Positions 6,577 to 10,617 of a stretch of 10,617 nucleotides of DNA are shown here, piece after piece (within the stretch, counting starts at the first letter, position 1; each line of letters opens with the position of its first letter). The stretch spans positions 1 through 10,617 of the forward strand of contig JASGMZ010000089.1 in assembly GCA_030156305.1 (NCBI GenBank), written 5' to 3'. Source of the DNA: Bacteroidales bacterium (GTDB lineage: Bacteria > Bacteroidota > Bacteroidia > Bacteroidales > UBA12077). The position numbers were made by a program, and so were the translations under genes. The notes under the pieces are model-generated. The model did not search any database. It saw only the letters and a program-made list of their open reading frames with translations, and had not been told where the DNA came from.

Positions 6577-7122
6577 ATGGCAAACAGAATATTTAGGCAA
6601 AATACCTATGTTTATTTCATCGATAACGATGATTCGTACATTCGCGATGTGTTAGCCCGTTTTGAGGAAGTAAATGATTATAACATCAGTATATATACCC
6701 GAAGCAAAGAATTTTTTGAAGATTTTTCCGAAGTGATCCCCTCAAAAAAACAGATTGATATTATCTTTCTTGCCACAACGCTTGAAACCGATCAGGAAAA
6801 TCAAATAGTAGAACCAATTGATGTACTTAAAAAAATTAAAGAAATTAATCCCTATGCTGAAGTAATTTTATATTCTGAGAATGATGATATAAATATGGTT
6901 TCTTCTGCTTTCCATTATGGTGCATATACTTTTATTAAAAAGAATGAAAATATAACCTTACGTATCTTAAATAATATTAAAGGAATTATTAGTCAGAGAA
7001 ATTTTCTGTTAAAAAAAGAAGCTGGAATTTATATGGTTAAGTTGTTTCTTCTTTTTTTCTTGGTACTCATCGTTCTTTTTGCCTTGCTATATTCCTTTTT
7101 TCCTGAGTTGTTTTCTTTTTAA
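6577..7122 (+). CDS. Degenerate receiver domain with C-terminal membrane anchor
   Basis: This 181-aa protein has two parts. Residues of about 10-140 follow the receiver (CheY-like) fold. Strand 1 is Y11-V-Y-F-I with the acidic D16-N-D18-D19. Strand 3 is I60-D-I-I-F-L65, strand 4 is A94-E-V-I-L-Y with S100 at the Ser/Thr switch, and strand 5 is Y117-T-F-I with K121. At the phosphoacceptor position after FL the residue is A66, not Asp, and the Pro that normally follows the conserved Lys is absent. An acidic loop (E70 to about P80) is inserted after strand 3. Residues 154-175 form one strongly hydrophobic helix ending FFPELFSF. With K146-K147 and K155 on its N-terminal side, the receiver should face the cytoplasm as a tail-anchored domain. 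It therefore probably cannot be phosphorylated and may act by binding a partner. No DNA-binding domain or kinase is present. It is followed 185 bases later by htpG. Confidence 0.85.
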   Translation: MANRIFRQNTYVYFIDNDDSYIRDVLARFEEVNDYNISIYTRSKEFFEDFSEVIPSKKQIDIIFLATTLETDQENQIVEPIDVLKKIKEINPYAEVILYSENDDINMVSSAFHYGAYTFIKKNENITLRILNNIKGIISQRNFLLKKEAGIYMVKLFLLFFLVLIVLFALLYSFFPELFSF

Positions 7123-7213
7123 AATCTACATTAATATCGAATTATAATCGAGATATTCAGTTAATTGTTTATATCCCTGCTAAAATTTCATTTTATTTCG
7201 AAAGATACGTATG

Positions 7214-7237
7214 TTTTGCTGTCTATTTGGCAGAAAA
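7214..7237 (+). promoter_or_regulatory. Imperfect palindrome upstream of the htpG -24 element
   Basis: TTTTG-CTGTC (7214-7223), a TATTT spacer, and GGCAG-AAAA (7229-7237) form an inverted repeat with one bulged base and one G-T pair. It ends 8 bases before the -24-like element. It could be an operator or activator site, or simply chance in AT-rich DNA. Confidence 0.25.
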
Positions 7238-7244
7238 TAATCTG

Positions 7245-7259
7245 TGGCACAACTATTGG
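7245..7259 (+). promoter_or_regulatory. Sigma-54-like -24/-12 promoter of htpG
   Basis: TGGCAC (7245-7250), five bases, then TTGG (7256-7259) match the sigma-54 consensus TGGCAC-N5-TTGC at every defined base except the last (G for C). Spacing is exact. The predicted start near 7270 leaves a leader of about 38 nt before the htpG ATG at 7308. No good TTTG-N19-TAnnTTTG pair was found in this interval, so this is the best promoter candidate. Confidence 0.5.
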
Positions 7260-7307
7260 GAAATAAGCTCCGGAAAACAAATGTTAAACATAAAATACAG
7301 ATATAAA

Positions 7308-9356
7308 ATGCAAAAAGGAACAATTGGAGTTACTACGGAGAATATTTTCCCTATCATTAAAAAGTTTCTTTACTCTGACCATGAAATTTTTTTAAGGGAA
7401 TTAATCTCTAATGCAGTTGATGCAACTCAGAAGTTAAAAAAACTCGCTTCGTTGGGTGAATATAAAGATGAGTTGGGTGATTTAAAGATACGCGTTTCGT
7501 TAGATCCTAAAAAGAAAATTCTTACCGTTAGCGATCGTGGTATTGGAATGACAGCTGAAGAAATTGATAAATATATCAACCAGATTGCATTGTCCAGTGC
7601 CGAAGAGTTTATCAATAAGTTTAAAGACCAAACAGCCATTATTGGTAAATTCGGACTTGGATTTTATTCCTCATTTATGGTGTCTAAAAAGGTGGAAATT
7701 GTTACCAGGTCGTATAAAGATGATGCTAAAGCTGTAAAATGGACCTGTGACGGAAGCCCTGAATATAAGATTGAAGAAGTAGAAAAAGAAGATCGTGGTA
7801 CCGATATTATCTTACATATTGACGACGAATCAAAAGAATTTGCTGAAGAAAATAAAATTAATGAGTTATTAAATAAATATTGCCGGTTCTTGCCCATCGA
7901 AATTGCTTTTGGAAAGCAAAAAGACTGGAAAGATGGCAAAGAAATAGAAACCGATAAAGACAATATCATAAATGATACCAATCCTTTATGGACTCAAATG
8001 CCGGCTGATTTGAAGGATGAAGACTATAAAGCATTTTACCATAAACTTTACCCTTATAATGATGATCCGTTATTTCATATTCATCTTAATGTAGACTATC
8101 CCTTTAACCTGACCGGCATATTGTATTTCCCAAAGATTAAGAATAATATCGAGATCCAAAAAAATAAAATTCAGCTTTATGCTAATCAGGTGTTTGTTAC
8201 CGATTCGGTAGAGGGTATTGTACCAGAGTTTTTAACCTTACTACATGGTGTTTTGGATTCCCCAGATATCCCACTGAATGTATCACGTAGTTACTTGCAG
8301 AGCGATTCAAATGTTAAAAAAATATCAAATCATATAACCAAAAAGGTAGCTGATAGGTTAGAAGAAATCTTTAAAAACGACCGGGAACAGTTTGAGAAAA
8401 AATGGGACGACCTGAAAATCTTTATCGAATATGGAATGCTTACCGAAGAGAAATTTTATGAAAAAGCACAGAAATATGCTTTATTAAAAAACACTGATGG
8501 TAAGTATTTTACTTTCGAAGAGTATGAAAAACTGATTAAAGATAACCAAACGGATAAAGATAAGAACCTGATATATCTTTACGCCACCGATAAAGATAAG
8601 CAATATACATTTATCGAAAACGCTAAAGACAAAGGATATGATGTGCTGATAATGGATGGACAATTAGATACCCATTTTATTAATCATATCGAACAAAAAC
8701 TGAACAATGCCCGTTTTTTGCGTGTGGATTCTGATATTATCGATAAGCTGATAAATAAAGAAGAGATAGAAGAGTCCAAACTTTCGGCTGAAGAAAAAAA
8801 ACAGCTTGCACAAATTTTTGAGAGCCAGTTGCCTAAAAATGCAACCTTTACGGTTACGTTCGAAAATCTGAAAGAAACAGATGACCCTATTGTAATTACT
8901 CAATCGGAATATATGCGCCGAATGAAAGATATGGCTGCTATGGGCGGTGGTGGAATGAATTTTTATGGCGACCTGCCCGATAGTTACAATGTGGTAGTTA
9001 ACTCAAATCATCGGTTGGTTGAAAAAATTCGTGAACAGAAAGATAAAAAAGTGGGTGCTAAAATTGAAAAAATTTTAGAAGAGCTAAAACCCATCGAGGA
9101 AGAAAAGAAAAAATTGGAAAAAGCCAAAGAGGGGAAAAAAGATGAAGAAATTAACCAGGCCGAAAAAGATAAATTAAGCGATGTTGAAAAGAAAATTAAT
9201 ACGTTGCAGAAAAAGAAAAAAGAACTCCTGGTTAAGCATGGAAAAGAGAATAAGTATGTTAAGCAACTTATTGATTTAGCGCTACTTGCAAACAATATGC
9301 TAAAAGGTGAGGAGCTGACTAAATTTGTGAAACGAAGTGTAGAATTGATTAAATAA
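7308..9356 (+). CDS. htpG: HtpG, Hsp90-family molecular chaperone
   Basis: This 682-aa cytosolic, ATP-dependent chaperone works as a dimer on late folding intermediates. The N-terminal GHKL ATPase is complete. E31 (catalytic), N35 and D38 lie in FLRELISNAVDA; D76-R-G-I-G-M81 binds the adenine; and G113-K-F-G-L-G-F119 forms the lid region. The middle domain carries the conserved LNVSRSYLQ arginine loop. The C-terminal dimerisation domain ends with NMLKGEELTKFVKRSV. A strongly charged Lys/Glu segment of about 70 residues (572-641), probably helical, lies before the last dimerisation helices, and a GGGG patch near residue 546 marks the amphipathic-loop region. I reject a TTG start at 7227: the ATG at 7308 gives the family N-terminus MQKGTIGVTTENIFP, and the extension overlaps the promoter. 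The gene has its own terminator. Control may be by sigma-54. Confidence 0.97.
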   Translation: MQKGTIGVTTENIFPIIKKFLYSDHEIFLRELISNAVDATQKLKKLASLGEYKDELGDLKIRVSLDPKKKILTVSDRGIGMTAEEIDKYINQIALSSAEEFINKFKDQTAIIGKFGLGFYSSFMVSKKVEIVTRSYKDDAKAVKWTCDGSPEYKIEEVEKEDRGTDIILHIDDESKEFAEENKINELLNKYCRFLPIEIAFGKQKDWKDGKEIETDKDNIINDTNPLWTQMPADLKDEDYKAFYHKLYPYNDDPLFHIHLNVDYPFNLTGILYFPKIKNNIEIQKNKIQLYANQVFVTDSVEGIVPEFLTLLHGVLDSPDIPLNVSRSYLQSDSNVKKISNHITKKVADRLEEIFKNDREQFEKKWDDLKIFIEYGMLTEEKFYEKAQKYALLKNTDGKYFTFEEYEKLIKDNQTDKDKNLIYLYATDKDKQYTFIENAKDKGYDVLIMDGQLDTHFINHIEQKLNNARFLRVDSDIIDKLINKEEIEESKLSAEEKKQLAQIFESQLPKNATFTVTFENLKETDDPIVITQSEYMRRMKDMAAMGGGGMNFYGDLPDSYNVVVNSNHRLVEKIREQKDKKVGAKIEKILEELKPIEEEKKKLEKAKEGKKDEEINQAEKDKLSDVEKKINTLQKKKKELLVKHGKENKYVKQLIDLALLANNMLKGEELTKFVKRSVELIK

Positions 9357-9380
9357 GTTGTTAATTAATCATTAATTATT

Positions 9381-9408
9381 GCCTGTCAGGTTTCTGGCAG
9401 GCTTTTTT
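9381..9408 (+). terminator. Rho-independent terminator after htpG
   Basis: GCCTGTCAG (9381-9389) pairs with CTGGCAGGC (9394-9402) in a 9-bp stem with one G-U pair and a GTTT loop. Six T residues follow. It lies 24 bases after the htpG stop. Confidence 0.92.
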
Positions 9409-9415
9409 GTTTAAA

Positions 9416-9423
9416 TATTTTTG
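9416..9423 (+). promoter_or_regulatory. Candidate -7 element for the outer membrane protein gene
   Basis: TATTTTTG matches TAnnTTTG. The -33 region is poor (TTTC, 9391-9394, 21 bases upstream) and overlaps the htpG terminator. A start near 9430 would give a leader of about 85 nt. Confidence 0.4.
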
Positions 9424-9513
9424 TATTTTAGATTAAAATTGTAAAGAAGGTATCTTGCAAAATTTTAGGAATGTAAAAATATATGACTGAAATTTTGCAA
9501 TCAATAAAGATAA

Positions 9514-10230
9514 ATGTACATGGATTCCATTAGATTAAGCCTGTTATTATGTTTGATGATGTCTTTTTCGATATCTTCGTTATGGGCCCAAAATCCTTCC
9601 CAAAGCCCTACATTTGGAATTAAAGGGGGCTTTTTGCTGTCAACCATTAGTGGAGATGAAGCCATTGACCAATATGCCAAAAAAATTGGCCCCCAAATTG
9701 GTTTTACGGCTGCTTACTACCCTCATGCAAACTGGTCGGCTCGTGCCGAGCTTAACTACGAATTAAAAGGGGGCAAATTCGATATGCACGATATGAAAAT
9801 GAGCCTTCATTATGTTACTTTGCCATTATATGCTAAGTTCACATTTAATGAAGATCCTAAAATTTATTTTTATGCCGGAGGGTATGGGTCTTTTTTGATT
9901 TCGGCCAATACCAAAGGGGAATATGAAAAAATAATTGAAGAAGATTATCTCGTTCAATCCATAAACGAAGATATTACACCTAATTTAAATCGGTTTGATG
10001 CGGGGATTTTAGCTGGTGTTGGGGTACAGGGAAGATTTAACCGTCACCTGGATATTTTTATTGATTTAAGATACACCAAAGGCTTTTTTAATATAGATAA
10101 TAATTCTGCCGAAGTGAGGTATAATTTTAACTATGAAGAGTTTTTTCCTTATGAACAGGAGTTAGATAATCCCACCAATAAAGCTTTTATGCTTACCACA
10201 GGGTTTATTTATTTTTTGATTCCCCGATAA
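9514..10230 (+). CDS. PorT-family outer membrane beta-barrel protein
   Basis: This 238-aa protein has a signal peptide (hydrophobic residues 6-23, then W-A25-Q26, the A|Q-type cleavage common in Bacteroidota). The body is made of alternating amphipathic strands, as in the small PorT-like or 'outer membrane protein beta-barrel' family: F-G-I-K-G-G at the N-terminal strand, A-R-A-E-L-N-Y-E-L-K-G-G, Y-V-T-L-P-L-Y-A-K, F-Y-A-G-G-Y-G, F-D-A-G-I-L-A-G-V-G-V and F-I-D-L-R-Y-T-K-G. About eight strands are likely. The last residues, FIYFLIPR, are compatible with a final strand. Members of this family are abundant in Bacteroidota and mostly uncharacterised, so calling it a porin or a secretion factor would go too far. 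The ATG at 9514 is used; the ATG at 9520 gives an equally good signal peptide. Confidence 0.9.
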   Translation: MYMDSIRLSLLLCLMMSFSISSLWAQNPSQSPTFGIKGGFLLSTISGDEAIDQYAKKIGPQIGFTAAYYPHANWSARAELNYELKGGKFDMHDMKMSLHYVTLPLYAKFTFNEDPKIYFYAGGYGSFLISANTKGEYEKIIEEDYLVQSINEDITPNLNRFDAGILAGVGVQGRFNRHLDIFIDLRYTKGFFNIDNNSAEVRYNFNYEEFFPYEQELDNPTNKAFMLTTGFIYFLIPR

Positions 10231-10244
10231 AAAATAAAACAATT

Positions 10245-10346
10245 TTACTTTGTTATTTCGCCTATTGAATAAGTCAATGTGTAGCAGGAAGTCATTAAAA
10301 CTGAAATAGCAAACGCCAATGCTAAATTTAAAACAATTTTCTTCAT
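10245..10346 (-). pseudogene. Truncated Bor-like lipoprotein (33 codons)
   Basis: On the minus strand a 33-codon frame starts with ATG and begins MKKIVLNLALAFAIS, a full lipoprotein signal peptide. The lipobox is L17-M-T-S-C21, followed by YTLTYSIGEITK and TAA. The mature part would be 13 residues including the lipidated Cys. From memory, intact Bacteroidota Bor-like lipoproteins begin with very similar signal and C-Y-T-L-T-Y-S-(V/I)-G sequences and then run on for several dozen more residues. This copy diverges right after the glycine and stops. It lies convergent to the outer membrane protein gene, with only 14 bases between the two stops, so the missing part is not downstream in any frame. 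A decayed gene is most likely. A functional micro-lipoprotein or lysis-type peptide is the alternative. Confidence 0.55.
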
Positions 10347-10617
10347 ACTTGTTCTAATTTAATTTAATTTATCCCTACTCGTAAGGCTTTTCGGAAACCG
10401 CCCCGTTTTTTTGAGTGGGTTCTGGCCTCCACTTTTAAAATTCAATAATACTATTTTTTTGTCACTTTGGGTGGTCAGCCCGTTCAGACCGCCTTGGTTT
10501 TTTGTTTGTTTAACTTGCTCCAAACTATTTAGTATTCTATCAACAGTTTTCTTAAAATTATAACAAAAAAATGAAAGCACATAGTTTATAAGAAAATTAA
10601 AATGTTAATTATACCCT
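10347..10617. other. Gene-free tail with GC-rich hairpin patch
   Basis: No convincing gene lies in these 271 bases. The part from about 10378 to 10496 holds short GC-rich blocks in AT-rich DNA. They form CGG-AAA-CCG (10392-10400) before a T7 run, AGTGG/CCACT (10414-10418 and 10429-10433) before TTTT, and GGTGGTC/GACCGCC (10470-10476 and 10487-10493) before TTGG and T6. A GTG-initiated minus-strand frame of 73 codons (10359-10580) crosses the patch and contains K-S-G-G-Q-N-P-L-K-K-T-G-R-F-P-K. Its composition does not resemble the nearby genes, and I regard it as doubtful. Just left of the patch, aattt is repeated three times in tandem (10356-10370). The patch may be a dispersed repeat or a structured RNA. 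Confidence 0.4.
10469..10503 (+). terminator. Possible plus-strand terminator in the hairpin patch
   Basis: GGGTGGTC (10469-10476) pairs with GACCGCCT (10487-10494) using two G-U pairs, with a 10-nt loop. TGG and six T residues follow. It could stop transcripts running on from the outer membrane protein gene, 240 bases upstream, but the distance and the neighbouring hairpins make this uncertain. Confidence 0.4.

Noticed and set aside
7227..7307. A TTG-initiated 27-codon extension of HtpG.
   Set aside because: The family N-terminus starts at the ATG at 7308, and the extension covers the -24/-12 promoter element.
9008..9295. A Phe/Ser-rich minus-strand frame inside htpG.
   Set aside because: It is the antisense of the AAA/GAA codons of the Lys/Glu-rich segment; the hydrophobic composition is an artefact of that.
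9481..9510. TTGC upstream of the outer membrane protein gene as a sigma-54 -12 element.
   Set aside because: The position where TGGCAC is required reads TGACTG, so the -24 part is missing.
10359..10580. A 73-codon minus-strand frame starting with GTG as a gene.
   Set aside because: It has a weak start, crosses GC-rich hairpins, and shows no domain or signal. It is kept only as part of the hairpin-patch description, since a homologue search could change this.
1..10617. CRISPR array, insertion sequence, integrase or phage gene.
   Set aside because: No regularly spaced repeats, transposase motifs, or terminal inverted repeats with target duplications were seen.

Overview
The window looks like a chromosomal segment from a Bacteroidota bacterium, probably from the Bacteroidales/Marinilabiliales side. 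The DNA is AT-rich and starts lack Shine-Dalgarno sequences. Promoters have the TTTG-N19-21-TAnnTTTG form that is characteristic of the phylum. The proteins (a 90-aa HU, a DPP III with HECLGH, a PorT-type barrel, and HtpG with a Lys/Glu-rich C-terminal segment) also fit. No mobile element, CRISPR array or phage gene is visible, and most of the window is core genome.

Layout. At the left edge, tRNA-Ser(UGA) lies on the minus strand with its own terminator and a near-perfect promoter. That promoter is divergent from the promoter of an HU-family DNA-binding protein. HU ends in a terminator and is followed by TrmH (tRNA G18 2'-O-methyltransferase), an orphan LytTR response regulator, another terminator, and a class-III PLP aminotransferase. 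Next is a pair with a 2-bp gap: a secreted protein of unknown function and a cytoplasmic M49 dipeptidyl peptidase III. A candidate promoter and a 23-codon leader ORF precede this pair. Then comes a degenerate receiver domain with a C-terminal membrane anchor, followed by htpG (Hsp90) and its terminator, and a PorT-type outer membrane barrel protein.

The last 390 bases are the least ordinary part. A 33-codon minus-strand ORF has a complete lipoprotein signal and lipobox but ends 12 residues after the lipobox cysteine. It looks like the stump of a Bacteroidota Bor-like lipoprotein. Beyond it is a patch of GC-rich hairpins in otherwise AT-rich DNA, resembling a dispersed repeat or structured RNA.

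Most of the genes are housekeeping (nucleoid, tRNA modification, amino-acid metabolism, peptide turnover, protein folding) and show no shared pathway. The best candidates for something new are the membrane-anchored pseudo-receiver that lacks its phosphoacceptor Asp, a sigma-54-like -24/-12 element in front of htpG, and the truncated lipoprotein with its neighbouring hairpin patch.
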